NCBI GenBank assembly: GCA_026120185.1
Contig: JANUWF010001783.1
Coordinates: forward strand, 1,643,001 to 1,707,000
Reading direction: 5' to 3'
Source of the DNA: Voacanga thouarsii
Taxonomy: Eukaryota; Streptophyta; Magnoliopsida; Gentianales; Apocynaceae
DNA length: 64,000 bases
The position numbers and the translations under genes are program-made. Under the pieces are notes generated by a model. That model was given only the letters and a program-made list of their open reading frames with translations, made no database searches and was not told where the DNA came from. Position 1 is the first letter of the stretch; every line of letters begins with the position of its first letter. Of this stretch, positions 43,310 through 56,029 are shown piece after piece.

Positions 43310-45176
43310 TGTTGGATTTCGATCATGCAAATCAATTTACATGCAGTGGAAAAATAAAACAAAATTCACACAAAGGATCACTCGTATGTAATAAAACGGA
43401 TTATGAGAAAGGAAGAAAAATTAATTACCTCAAAAAATACAACTTTTAAAAATTTTTCTTCAATACAAATTCTATTCAAAAGTCAATCCAATCGAGTCAC
43501 TAAATTTCAAGGATAGGAATTTTTTTAATATTGATCCATACAAGAATGTACTCAAAACTACCAAAATCAATGCTAGTAGAATAATACTTTGTAACTTTAC
43601 GATTAATTTAATTGGAAAGAAATAGTTTTATTTTTCCTTCAAAAAGAAAAAGAAGAAGAAATCCCTCTATGCGTGTTGTCTCTCTTATTCTTACGACGGC
43701 TAAAACTTGTTATTCTTCTGTAGAGAATAAAAAATTTATAGGAAACTAATTTCCTTTTCTTTTTAAAACCAACAGCCACATGAAGATAAAGAAAAAAATA
43801 CACGCAAAACCAGAAGTGCAAGTTAGGAAATTGCTAACTTGAATTTGAATTCCAAATTTGTTAGGAATTTTCTTTTTCAATTATGGGCTTAGGAATTTCA
43901 AGAATTGCAATTAGGCCCTATGAATTATAATAGGTTTATAATTCACCTATTGGGATTTAATAATCGCAATTCAACCTCAAATAATTATAACACTTTATAA
44001 TTAGTCCGTAATAATTATTCTTCTCACAAATTAACCCTATTATATTATCAAATAATATTTTGAATACCAATTCCTCTATTGTATGTGATCTATTAGGTTT
44101 TTTAGTCATTTGGTAGCTAATATGAATTAATTCTATTATAATAAAATTAATAATCCTTTTTATAATTAGAATTAATTTATTAATTCTAATTAGGATTAAA
44201 TTTTTAATTCTCTAATTAATAAATTCATATTTCACATATTATAAATAGTATCTAGCAATACATCATGACCACCCAAAAATTAAAAAAGTCAAGTGGCTTG
44301 ATATGAACCTTTTAATAGAGAAAACGTCAATGCAATAAACTCTTTTCACATACAATATCTTATTCGGTTTAGAGTATGGAATTACTGCCAACTCCCTCTA
44401 GAATATTAATTAATTTTGGCCCAAATATTTTAGTACTTATTCCCAAAATCCATTACTCATTATGTATATTAATTGGAACTATTGCCAACGCATAGTTGCC
44501 TTTGTCAAGGACTTCTTGAGTAATGATTCCTACAAATGGCCATAAGATATTCACTCCTACTATTAGGAGTGGTGAATCCTTTATTGACCCTCTCAACTAC
44601 TTTCGTTTACTTCACGTTGTACCCAATGTCCATCCCATAGGCGGTCTTGTAAAGACTCCAGAGATTGGAATCAAGGTACAATGTTTACACAAAGAAGTAC
44701 CTAGGAATTCTCAAGTCTAAAAATACTTACACATTTGCTATAATGAGATTCTATCACTGGCACTAAATAGTTATCTATGTGATTATCTCATAGTTAGATC
44801 ATCCAATGTACTTGTTCAAATAACAAGCATCCACGTGTTAACTTGAGTATCACAATACTCATGGATGTGAGAATCACCCCTTGATCAAATCAAAAAGTAA
44901 ACACATGTTAATTTTAATGTATTAATTATGTCCTATTTTATTAATAATATGACTAGGGATGATTTAGGAACAAACACATTCTAGTGTAGTAGTAACCTCA
45001 CATACGATCTCTATCATGATTTTCTTAACACAGTATTGTATTTGGGACTTTATCTAATAGTTTTTATATACATGAACATATGGAATAAAGAAACTAAAAT
45101 ATAAAGAATGCCTTTTATTAATTTAATGTACAAAATACATTGGATAAATGATTGCTTCTAAGGCACAATCCTAACA
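43310..45176 (-). repeat. 5' LTR of the copia element (1,867 bp)
   Basis: Minus strand TGTTAGGATTGTGCC ... ATCCAACA, with matching terminal inverted bases. It is collinear with the 3' LTR except for the nested insertion there. An antisense open frame at 44523-44720 (MIPTNGHKIF) has counterparts in the two other LTR copies of the family. Confidence 0.9.
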
Positions 45177-45181
45177 GATGC

Positions 45182-45522
45182 AACTGATTTTTTTTATGGA
45201 AATCTGAAAACAATGGAATCCTCCTTCAAAATGATATTTCTTAAAGAGTAACAACCTATTCAAACCATAGCTATGTCAATTTCCTCAAGATAACTCAATT
45301 AACACAAATGACTATCAATTCTCTTAAATTCCAAATAAAACACAAATAAAATAATTAAAATGAATCTGTACAACAACTCTAAAATGACTGTCCTAGAAAA
45401 GAAACCCAATTAGGTATTTACTAGAAAGCAAAATTTACAAATATATACAAACAAAACAAATTGATTCAATAAAATACAAGTGTTTTTAGAATATTAACAA
45501 CTGATCCCCGGAAATGGCTCCA
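45182..45522 (-). pseudogene. Second Athila/Tat-like element: leader/gag start and primer site
   Basis: The part of the host element on the far side of the copia insertion. At 45503-45522 the minus strand reads TGGAGCCATTTCCGGGGATC, a worn version of the tRNA-Asp site TGGCGCCGTTGCCGGGGA used by Athila/Tat elements. Between it and 45182 lie only short frames. Confidence 0.65.
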
Positions 45523-45531
45523 AAAACTTAT

Positions 45532-47060
45532 TGGGTGTGTGTTCATGCACTGTTCTTCCACTATACATGTATAAAGAAATAAGCCCAAACTCAATCAAAT
45601 ATTAAAAATAAATTACCAATATACTCAAATTCACACATATAATTGGGCAAGTATACACATCATGTAATATAGAGTTTAGATGGTAAGTATCAAAGATCCT
45701 CAGGAACTGGGTCAATTACCCTTACCTGTACTTGAATTTTATTGTTCAATCAATCAAAACAAGGATTAAGCTAATTAATTAATAACTACACAAAAGTACC
45801 ACACAAAGATATCAACCCAATGTACAAGGTAGAGTAAAAAAGATCACAAGGCACAATTTGAATATGAAAAGGAGATTAGCCATGTAATAAAAGTGAATTC
45901 CCCGACAATTACTCAAATAAGAACATTATTTGGTTAATTGAATTCAAATTCTAGCATAGGCAAGACTTCCAAAATAGAGTAAAATCCACTCTCTCTCAAG
46001 AAGTGAATTCACTACCCTAGGATCCAACCCATGGATATCTCTATCTCACAAATAAAACACCAAGATGCATAATAATCAAGGAAATCTCATTAAGCCAAAA
46101 AGCCCTAAAACCTCTATCTCTAGGTGATCCCAAAACTTTATCTACTACAAAGTGGTCAATCCTCCAAATCCTTTCTCAAGTTCATCAAGGGACAAACAAA
46201 TCTATTGAATTAACATCAAAGGGAACCCATCTCATACATCCTTTCTCAAGTTCAATACAAGAGAATTACCTAAATCAATTAAATCCAAACAATCAAATCC
46301 AAGTAATAGATTACTCAAAATAGAAACCAATAAACCAAACAATCATCCAATACAAGAGTAAAATAGAGCACAACTCTTTAATTACAATTCAATTCTAGTC
46401 AAATCAATATCCACAAAATCAAATCACAAAGGGAAAAAGAAGAAAACTCATCGACAAGGTTCTTCTTCTACTTTCTAATTCTCTTGGTGGAGCTCCTTCT
46501 CTCTTCACATCTTACCTTGATCTTCGCTTCTCTCCTCTTTCTTGTGCTTCCAAGGGGTTCTCTAATGAAATTCGTGGGTGGCTCTTTCTAGGTTCTTCCT
46601 CTAATGAGCCATTTATAGTTTTTCCAATGAAAACCCCTAAATGCACTAAGTAGAGCACAATCTATGATGTTGCACTGCGCTGTGGATATAGACAGGAATG
46701 GCATTGTGTATGCCTAGATCCTTTAAATTTAGCTTAAAATGACGTTGTGGCACTTATTATTGCCATGTGCTGGATTTTTGCAAGGAGGTGTGTAGGTCCC
46801 AGGGCACGGCACCGTGAATGCCCATAAGATCAATCTCTAAATTTCAGCTAGTGCACGGCAGCATGTATATCATTGCCGACGGTGTCATGCATCCCCTGTA
46901 TAGCTCTTTTTCAGTGTTTTCTCCTTAAATTCTTTTCTAACTTCAATTCTTTTGATCTATATCAAACAAAGAGAAAATGGGAGATAAGTAGCATTCTATA
47001 ATGAAAATTAAAGAATTTAAACTCAAATGTATGTCAAATATGCATGAGATAACCAAATAT
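45532..47060 (-). repeat. 5' LTR of the second Athila/Tat-like element
   Basis: The left end (LTR end) is at TGGGTGTG (45532), just before the primer site. The right end is not clear and is set near 47060 by length comparison. It contains the aggatc(c/t)tcaggaac-type block near 45690, a CT-rich leader near 46440-46580, a TATA box (minus strand CTATAAATGG, 46611-46620) and an upstream GC-richer palindrome region at 46654-46896. There is no gene. Confidence 0.65.
46654..46896. repeat. GCACGGC palindrome region
   Basis: Degenerate units such as GGGCACGGCACCGTGAATGCCC (46802-46823, an imperfect palindrome) and GTGCACGGCAGCATG paired with CATTGCCGACGGTGTCATGCAT (46851-46892). Earlier units near 46654 and 46745 are weaker. 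It holds the same position relative to the TATA as the arrays at 35558 and 61853. Confidence 0.5.
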
Positions 47061-47099
47061 CACCTTGATTATGCTTTGGTATTTGAATCTTATTTTGTT

Positions 47100-48330
47100 C
47101 TTGAAGTAGGGATGTGGATGATATAATGAAATATGAGAAGAGTTGTTGATTAGTTTTTGCTTCATGGTATTTAAATTTATTCTAACCCAAAGTTATAAAT
47201 AAGGATTGTAAGGAGAAAAAAGGTCCAGGAATGTAAAGTGCATAGCTTTTAGCGAAAAACAACATATGAAAAAAAAATGAGTGACTAAAAAAATGTTTTT
47301 TATGAAACATATGAAACATTTTTGCACAAAGCTATGGGGGGCCAATATGGAGACATAGCAAGTATTGTTCGGTACACTCTCTTGAGGCTTTAAAGTCCCA
47401 AAATGAGGAAAAAATGATGACAAAAAGGAGGCCAATATGGTGAGTGAAGAGAAATCCATTCGTTTAAGGCTAAAATCCCTGAGTCTTTTGAAAAAATTTT
47501 GTATTGAAGAAAAAATGATGGGAGTATTCCTAGTTTACTGCTTACTGCTTGAGTTGAAGAGATTTGATTCCATGAAACTTTAAGTGATTGAACAACTTAA
47601 CTTATATGAATTATGTTATCTACATGTTGGCTTGAAAGGTAAAATAATTTTCTTGTACTAATGTATAAGCTTGTGTAACTTAACTTTAATGGCCTTGATA
47701 TATTTGATTTAATACATAAGTTTACAAAGGTTTTTGAATGAGTTGAATGAATGACAAGTCAATTTTCAAGGTGAAAGAAAATTGTGACTTTGTTTTAGAT
47801 GCATTTTTTAGAATAGATTGATAAGTTGTTTGGTACCTTATCTTTAAGTGTTTGCTTGGAGACAAGCAAAGGCTTAAGTGTTGAGGAATTGATTGGGGCT
47901 AAATTGATGTATATTTTGATAGCCATTTAAGATGAAATTATGTTATTTTTTGATGTAATGATTATTCAATTCCTCTATTTTATGTTCTTTGGATAATTTT
48001 TTTCTGTGGGAAGGTTTTTCTTGAATTTTGAGTTAAAATTGCATAAATTATACAAAAATCGAACATCGGATATACTTGGGCCCATGCCAGATTATACCTA
48101 GGGACCTTCGCCAAAATTATGCTGGAAAAACAAAGCAAAGAAGAACAAAAATCTCAACCCGGACAGAGTTTATCCAGTGCGGTGTGTCAATCTTCATGGT
48201 GATATGATGCTAATAACTAGTGTAGAGCAAAAAAGGAGAATTCTTGCAATAAGAATGAAAAGCAAAACCACACCTCTATTAGAAAAGTAATTGAAGACCC
48301 ATCTAAAAAAATTTAGATATGTGTAATTCT
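47100..48330 (+). repeat. 3' untranslated tail, polypurine-like site and LTR start of a gypsy element
   Basis: No coding trace. At 47861-47889 the plus strand reads GACAAGCAAAGGCTTAAGTG then TTGAGGAAT, which resembles the polypurine region of Athila/Tat elements. It is followed by TGATTGGGGCTAAATTGATG (47890 on) as a possible LTR start. At 48060-48120 there is a GC-richer stretch (acttgggcccatgcc). It may be the tail of a third copy, in plus orientation. The end is lost before the hAT element. Confidence 0.4.
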
Positions 48331-48599
48331 ATATAATTCGTCGTCTGTATTATTAGAAGTACTCCACCATGTATGTTAAATAGGGGGGAAAAAAGAAATT
48401 TAATTTTTTTTATTTTAAAAAAAGGGGGGGTGTAAAGGAATCAAAGCTATTGTAGTTCTCTTACCTATTAACTTTTTTCTTACCTTAACATTAATGGTGA
48501 TCACTCTTGGATGTCCTTGTAATTCCTTTAGTGTCCACGTTTAAAAATTTGTTGCCGTCCAGCGGCACATTTTCTTATTCATGATCTTCGACTCTAATC

Positions 48600-50640
48600 C
48601 AATAATCTAAATACGATTCAACTTCAACAATGTCCTTCAGTGCCATTGTTGAGCAAGTTTAGCTCAAAATATTTTCTCTAACACTGAAAGCTTGTTCTGT
48701 CGCAATGGTTGAAACTGGAGCAGTAAGGATCTCTTTTGTTATTAGTGGTACAACAGGAAATTTATTCCCATTTCAGCCCACTACTTCAAGATATCAAATG
48801 TTTCACCTATTTTCTTCAACTCCAAATCACAAGTTACATATAATTCAAGTCTGCCATGGAACTTGGAGATTCTCTCAGTTGTTTTAACATTTCTAGTATA
48901 AAAAGCCTTACTTTGTTAATTATTAAACATCAAACTTCAATATTTTGAGTTGTTTGAACAGTTATACCATATTTTCTAGAATATTATTCATGACATAACT
49001 CACAAAGAATATTCTATACATTCACTATTATACAAGGAACATTAGGAGGGGATGTAAGATCATGAGTACTATTACCGCCATCATCATCATTATTATCTTT
49101 AGAAAATAAAGAATCATAATATTAAGTAAGATAATCTTGTAAACTATCAATTCTCATACGTGAATCAAGAGTACTAGCAATTAAATTAACATCAGATATT
49201 TCTAAATAATATTTTAACCATTTAACTTTCATAGCATTAATACAATGCGACAAAGACTATCACTAGAATATTCATTGAAAACATTACTAATATTGATACA
49301 TTCTTGAATAACTAAATGTGAAATAGGATAATAAATACAAATAAATTATAAATAACATCATTAAATATTTTTAAAATACCTTTGCAAATATTCCATTGTT
49401 GAGGAAATAAATGTATTTCAACAATTTTATTTGCCAAAAAAAATGCAAATAAATTTTTTATATCGAAAAGATTTATTTAATATTTCATATATGTTGAAGT
49501 CTATCCATTTGAAACATCTCTTAGAAATTGTTTTAGTTTCACACAATTATATTTACAAAATTTGCTCTATTCTTTTTTAATTGAAGCCCTAGACCATAAA
49601 TACGAGGGGAAATGGATTTTATTGGTTTAATAGAAAGATCAAGACTTTTTAAACCATCTTGTATACATAAGTTTAAAATATGGCATACACATCCAACATA
49701 AAAAAAAAATTCTCCAAAAGGTGGCTCTATTAAAATTTTAAGATTAATAATTGAAGCAATATTTTCACTAGTATTATCAAAAGAAATCAAAAAAATCCTA
49801 TTCACTAAACCATATTTTTTCTAAAATTAACAATAAACAATTGACAAATATTTTCAGCAGAATGTAGATTATCAAAGCCTTTATAAGTAAGTAATCATTT
49901 TTTAATAGTGCAATCATTATCTATCCAATGACATGAAATACTAATATAAGAATGGGTTTGCCAATGAGCACTCCAAATATTACTATATAAAGATATTTTA
50001 CTAGGCAAATCTTAAAAAATTTGAGCTAATTGTTTCTTACCTTTCCTATATAATTTTTTAAGTGTATATATGAGAGTAATGCAGGGAACATGTTTTACAG
50101 TTGGATTTAAAGTATTTTAATAATATTTATTAAAATGTAATCTTTCTCCAAAACTAAATGCAAGAAGTTCTAATTTACCATTCTAGCTAATTATTCTCTT
50201 TGTAATTTTTTTAGGATATTTAAATAAACCAACAGAAGGAGTTGTGGTAGCAGTAGTGTACCTAGTAATTTGTTGTTGTTTGGAATCCAAACTAAACTCT
50301 TGAGGATGATACCTTCTTAGATGTTGAGAGAGCATGCCATAACCCATTCCTAACTTGAATGCATACAATTTAGGAGTAATAGTGCAATAATTACACTTAA
50401 ATTTCACTTCATCGAATGACGTTTTTGTAATGGTGAAATGCTTAGTGAATATATCAGCTTCCCTTTTTCGTGCATTTTTATTGTAGTCTCGATTTCGTTC
50501 TCGATTTGTGCTTCAATTGAACATTGACCACTTTCTTGAGTATCAACATAATAGTGTTGTTGTTAAGTTTCAACTTCTTCATCACTTACTTGCACCAATT
50601 GGTCAATTGTTGGAGGAGAAAATATCATCAGAAAAAAAAA
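48600..50640 (-). pseudogene. hAT transposase, decayed
   Basis: Minus strand. A BED-type zinc finger lies at 50407-50183: KFKCNYC, then MLSQHLRRYHPQEF (CxxC...HxxxxH). The catalytic middle follows with many frame changes (about 50100-49540), including ISLYSNIWSAHW and ISISCHWIDND. The open frame 49805-49539 has SFDNTSENIAS, GCVCHILNLCIQDGL (the conserved C-x-x-H region) and LKSLDLSIK. The C-terminal dimerisation region is at 48800-48640: FDILKWWAEM, PVVPLITKEILTAPVSTIATEQAFS, with the hallmark VSTxxxExAFS. This enzyme would cut and paste DNA by a DDE mechanism. No full frame survives. Confidence 0.8.
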
Positions 50641-50919
50641 TGGATCAAAATTAGAGGTCAGTTAATAACTGGATAGAGTAGTAAATGTCTATGGTTGAAA
50701 ATTCAAATGCTATCTAGAATTTATTTTTTCCCTTACCCTTGGAGAAAATTGAATGAGACATTTTTTTTTTTTTTGTTTTGAAAAACTACAAAAAATAAAT
50801 ATAGCAACAATATATTATAAATTGAAATTAAGAATTGAGAAAGTTAAGAGAATTGAGAGAGAGTTGAGGGAGATGAGAGAGTTGAGAGAAGTGTAAAAAA
50901 ATGATGGGAAGATTGAGGG

Positions 50920-51065
50920 ACATATTTATAAAGGGAGGAAGATGAGGAGGGGGGGGGGGAAGCAACAAGAACAACGGCGAGCAATGTGCAATGACCCAAT
51001 TTATGGCCATTGCTGCTAGGCCATATGCAATGGCCCATTATGATAGGCCATTTCTGTCGGTCATT
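50920..51065 (-). promoter_or_regulatory. hAT promoter and subterminal repeats
   Basis: Minus-strand TATA box TTTATAAATATG (50926-50937). Between 50985 and 51062 there are repeated GGCCAT/ATGGCC and GCAATG motifs in both orientations, as in the subterminal transposase-binding repeats of hAT elements. An exact terminal inverted repeat was not identified. Confidence 0.45.
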
Positions 51066-51104
51066 TTTTAATTTTTTATATGTTGCCACATGTTAGCATC
51101 ACAT

Positions 51105-52894
51105 TGAAGGGGTTGCAATAAAACATCAAAGGAAAACGTAGCAAAAAATTTTTAGTTTTTTCAAACCACATCTAGGAGAGAGTACTTACTTTTTCGTGCT
51201 GGTCTAGATTAACCAACGTGGGGACGGGATGCACTGGAACTTTTTGTGTTGGAAGGGAAGAAGGAGGCGCTTGCTGTTCAACCAGAATTCCCGCTAATCT
51301 TCTACTCCTACGCATCAAACGGTTTTCTCTTCGTCTACCGGAGTATGACTCTACCTTGTTTTTGGCATTAGCTTGGTGAGAGTTCTTTTTTGGATAATCA
51401 AAACACCCTCCAAGAGAGAAGAAAGAGAAGAGGCGAAAACCAGAGAGGGAGAGAGGAGCAGGCAGCACACCGAAGAAGGAAAAATCCTTAAAACCACATG
51501 TTTTTATTTTTTTTTCTCTTCTCTTGTCCTTATTTTCAGCCAGCCTAAGGCTTCCTTAAACCCTAATGGCTGAAAATCATAAAGCCCTAATGGGCTAGGT
51601 GCTGTGCTCAAAAATTAATTCAAGATTGGCTCAATCCTCTTAATTAATTAATTATCTTTTCTGGGCCTCATTAAATACCTAAGACTAATTAATTAATTCT
51701 AATTGGACTCTTAATATATATCAGCCTAATTAATTGATTTATTCCAATCTAATTCTCTTAATTAATTAATTATCTTTTCTAGCCTTATTAAATATCCAAA
51801 ACTAATTAATTAATTCTAATTGGACTCTTAGAATAAATTTTATTTTTCTTCCACATAATTATCCATTAAGCCGAGATTGTGTCTAAACAATACCAAGGTA
51901 ATTTGAGCTACTTCGGGGACCAAGAGACATATTATTCATGGCTACTAAAATGACCAAAATGTCATTACTATTAAATAACCACATTTTATCACTTTAAATA
52001 TTTCCAATTATCACCATATGAAAATATTAACTCTAAGAATAATATTGCTTAAAGCAATGTCTCCGATCTACTGGTGAAATGACGGAAATACTCCTCTATG
52101 TAACACCCATCAATGAGACAGGATAAATGTACTAACACCCGTCTCAAAAACATCTACCATCCTTAGATCTCTAGTCCGATAATTTATGACTCATTTGAAT
52201 GTACTTACTTATCATTGGAAGCTACCCAAAAGCACAGATTCTAGAGTCATGTTCCCAAGGCCCTAGATAGTTTAGATTATCCTGGACAATCACAAGGGAG
52301 TGATTAAACCTCACTAAGTGAAGCATAAAAACTCTTTTGCATGAGTTTGTCTTAACTGACCAAAGTAGTACACCCAACATACAAGGATATTGATCTCATA
52401 AAAGAAATTTCACCCAACATACATCAAAGTATAAAACCCTAGCTTCACCAGACCATCAACTCATACTCAAGTATAAAGGTATCCGTCCATACTATAGCAG
52501 TAATAGTCTTGTCTCTATAATTATAGTACTTTAAGAGAGATCACTACTACTAGTCTAGTTCTACGTATTTGAAATACGCTTATGCCTATGATATAAGTGA
52601 ACTACTTACTGATTCAAGGTAAACCATTCCTCATTGGAAATCATGGCATAATAGTCTTACCTTAATAAAATATCCAATTCTATCAAATGATTAAAAACTC
52701 AATTTTATTTATATGACAAGTATCCATGGTCTATACCTTACTGTGAAAACGACCCAACACATAGATCATTACTTGTCATACTTAGACTTTTAAATGTGCA
52801 ATAATATAATAAACAAACCTAATTGAATGAATAAACATTTTATTGCAATATGTTCATACAGAATACATAGTTTTTAAGGGCATACTTTTCAACA
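51105..52894 (-). repeat. 3' LTR of the second copia element (1,790 bp)
   Basis: Minus strand starts TGTTGAAAAGTATGCCC next to the polypurine tract and ends CAACCCCTTCA (51105). It contains two near-identical AT blocks (51640-51720 and 51755-51835, taattaattaattatc), a local tandem duplication of about 115 bp. There is no gene. Confidence 0.85.
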
Positions 52895-52905
52895 ATCTCC
52901 CATTT
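52895..52905 (-). promoter_or_regulatory. Polypurine tract of the second copia element
   Basis: Minus strand AAATGGGAGAT, adjacent to the LTR start. Confidence 0.75.
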
Positions 52906-52914
52906 GCACTACAA

Positions 52915-54470
52915 AGACTAAGAAAGTCCATAAGTGTCTACCCCTATGACATCTAAGTGTCTGTGAAACATCTTTTCTGTCAAAAGCTTGGTAAAGAGAT
53001 TCGCCAAATTGTTGACAGAGAAAATCTGATCAACCACTATCTCTCGTTTCTGGATGAACTTCCAGATGAGGTGATATTTCTTCTCTATGTGTTTGCCCTT
53101 CCTATAGTTTCAAGGTTCCTTACATTGTAACACCGCTCCAGAGTTGTCACAATAAATAGTGACAGGTCTATCCATATGTGGTACTACTTCAAGTTCTATA
53201 AGGAACTACCAGAGCCACACAGCTTCTTTAGAAGCTTCTGAAGTAACAATGTACTCAGCTTCCATGGTAAAATCAACAATGCAAGATTGCTTGATACTTC
53301 TCTACGAAATAGCTCATCCAGACAAAGTGAAGATATATCCACTAGTAGATTTTCTTTCATTTTTATCTGTTTGGAAGTCTGAGTCTGTGTAACTGGTAGG
53401 AACCAAATCATCAGTACAATATACAAGCATATAATCTCTTGTTTCCTTGAGATATTTAAGTATATGCTTTATGGCTTGCCAGTGAGCTTTTTCTGGATTT
53501 AACTAATATCTACTAACCATACCTACTGTAAAGCAAATATCTGACCTAGTCCAAAGCATAGCATACATGAGACATCCAACAACCGAAGCATAGGGGATTC
53601 TTCTCATTTTCTTCTTGTCTTCCTGTGCCTAAGGATAGTACTTGGAAGATAAGGATAATCCATGTCTAAAAGGTATGATAGCCCCTTTACATTGATCCAT
53701 CTTGTACTTAATCAATATCTTGTTAATATAAGTAGATTGGGATAATCCTAACATTCTTTGCATCCTATCTCTAAGAAGTTTAATTCTTAGAATGTAGCTA
53801 GCTTCTCCCAAGTCTTTCATACTAAATTGACTAGATAGCGAAACCTTAATAGATGACAATGTCCCTATATCATTTCCAATGAGTAGAATGTCATCCATAT
53901 AAAGTACTAAGAAAATCACTTTACCACTATCTGATTTCCTATATATATATGGTTCATCCACATTTTGAATGAAATCATAAGCTTTCACAGTTTCATCAAA
54001 ACGTATGTTCCATACTCGTGATGCTTGCTTAAGTTCATATATGGACTTCTTAAGCTTACAGACCATTTATTTTTGACCTCTAGCAATAAAACCTTCTAAC
54101 TAGGATATATAGATGTCTTCTCTAAGCTAGCTATTTAAGAAGATCATCTTGGCATCCATCTACCATATCTTATAGTCATAATGACATGCAATAGCTAAAA
54201 GAATTCGGATAGACTTAAGCATGGCTACTGGTGAAAAGATTTCCTCATAATCTATCCCTTCTTTTTTAGTATAACATTTAGTAACCAACCTTATTTTATA
54301 GGTTTCAACCTTTCCATCCGCACCTCTTTTTCTCATATATACCCACTTACACCCAATGGGTTTTATCCCATCAAGTACAATGACAAGATCCCAAACCTGA
54401 TTGAGATACATAGACTCAATTTCAACATTCATAGCTAGCTGCCATTTGTCTGCATCAGTATCAACAATGG
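52915..54470 (-). pseudogene. Second copia element: reverse transcriptase and RNase H
   Basis: Minus strand. 54432-54160: NQVWDLVIVLDGIKPIGCK, WVYMRKRGADGKVETYK and GIDYEEIFSPVAMLKSIR, the usual RT start. 54066-53629 (145 codons, the longest open piece): MVCKLKKSIYELKQASRVW, FLVLYMDDILLIGND (active site YMDD at 53890-53901 intact), MKDLGEASYILRIKLL. RNase H is frameshifted but readable at 53400-52915: CIVDFTMEAEYIVTSEASK, IYCDNSGAV and FTKLLTEKMFHRHL. Compared with the first copia element this is less decayed in RT. Confidence 0.88.
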
Positions 54471-55560
54471 CCTCCTTGTATCTAATGAGATCTTATTCTT
54501 GATTATCAGAGACTAGATCATAAATCTCCCAAATCCATCTTTCTGGAACTCTAGTGATCCTCCCACTACGATGAGGCTCAATTTGTATAGGAACATCCAG
54601 CTGTATTTTTCTTAGTTCCTTGATCGGGGTGTTAGAAGTACTTGAGATTGAATCAATGACCAACTTCTCTTCTAACTCTATTCTGCTTGAACCCGTGGTG
54701 AAAGTAACTTGTTCATTCTTTAAGTATCTAGCATAAGTACTCACAACTACTTTATGCTCTTGAAGATGATAGATATATCTACCTCTCATTCCTTTTAGAT
54801 ACCTAACGAAGCAGCCTAACTCTGATCTTAGTTCTAGCTTACTTTCTTTTGTCAGTACATAAACTGGATAATCTCATATCTTGAGATGGTTCAGACTAGG
54901 CTTTCGTCCAATCCACATCTCATAGGGTATCCTAGGTACTGATTTAGAAGGTACCAAGTTTAAAATATATGCCATTGTTTCTAAGGCATATCCCCAAAAT
55001 GAAATAGGAAGAGATACATGACTCATCATGTTTCTGACCATTTCCATCAAAGTTCTACTTCTTCTCTCAGCTACTCCATTCTGTTGGGGAGTCCCAGCTG
55101 CAATTAACTAAGATATTATGTTGTGATGTACCAAGTAATCCTTAAACTCACCGAGGAGTTACTCTCCATCATGATCCAATCTCAAAGTTTTAATTAGTTT
55201 ATCTGTTCGACACTCCACTTCAGCCTTAAACTTCTTGAATTTGTCAAAAAAGGTAGACTTGTACCTCATCAAATAAATATAACTAAAACGAGTGTGATCA
55301 TTTGTGAAAGTGATGAAGTATTCGTAAGCTTCCTCTAGCTAGTATAGTCATCGGACCACAAACATCCGTATGAACTAGTGCTAGTATTTCCATGGCTCTA
55401 TCCACCCTATTAGTAAAGGACATTTTGGTCATTTTACCTTTAAGGAAATATTCACATTGAGGCCATTCTTTCAATCCCAATAAACCTAAAGGCCCATCAT
55501 AGATTAGCCTTTGAATCCGATTGAGATTTATATGTCCCAATCTAAGATGCCACAAATACG
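54471..55560 (-). pseudogene. Second copia element: integrase
   Basis: Minus strand. 55555-55298 begins MWHLRLGHINLNRIQRLIYD, then CEYFLKGKMTKMSFTNR and LALVHTDVCGPMTIL, with the first catalytic Asp kept. The remaining core is frameshifted (55280-54850), with traces of the [10 protein letters not shown] region near 55090. 54789-54493 is the variable linker after integrase, ending in RSGRITRVPERW, the border before RT. It would insert element DNA; it is inactive. Confidence 0.85.
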
Positions 55561-56029
55561 AGTCATTTTATATGATTTTTCTCTTTTTATTATTAGGTTC
55601 AATTTGAATTTTTTTTACTTGGTTTTGAATAGGATGTATACAAAAAATATTCTCATACATGTTTCCTAAACAAATTAAATTACCATCTCTATTGATAGAA
55701 ACACCAGAATTGAAAGAAATAGAATATCCTTAATTCATTAATTTGGAAACTGAAATCAAATTCTATTTAAAATAAGAAATTTATAAAATATCTTTTAAAA
55801 CTAACTTCCTATTACAATAAAAAAAAAAAAAAGCTTAAGATCTCCCACTGCTTCAGCCCATATTCTTGCTCCATTGCCTACTTGAAGTCCATGCTTGCCC
55901 TTACTAAGTCTCATTGTCCTTCTAAACCCCTGCAAAGAGTTATAGACATGGTGAGTAACTCCAAAATCAACTATCTAAGAGAATGTTGATCCAACCAATA
56001 AAATAGACACTAGGTATAGAGCAATACCT

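Larger units (their letters stand above)
34087..45176 (-). mobile_element. Ty1/copia element, complete layout, dead (nested inside an Athila/Tat copy)
   Basis: Minus strand. 5' LTR 43310-45176, primer site 43296-43308, leader to about 41400, gag, aspartic protease, integrase, RT, RNase H down to about 37540, polypurine tract 37455-37469, and 3' LTR 37454-34087 (itself interrupted). It is bounded by GATGT (34082-34086) and GATGC (45177-45181). Gene order (integrase before RT) defines copia. All coding parts carry stops. The two LTRs differ at many positions, so the insertion is old. The family recurs as a solo LTR at 59460-61194. Confidence 0.9.
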
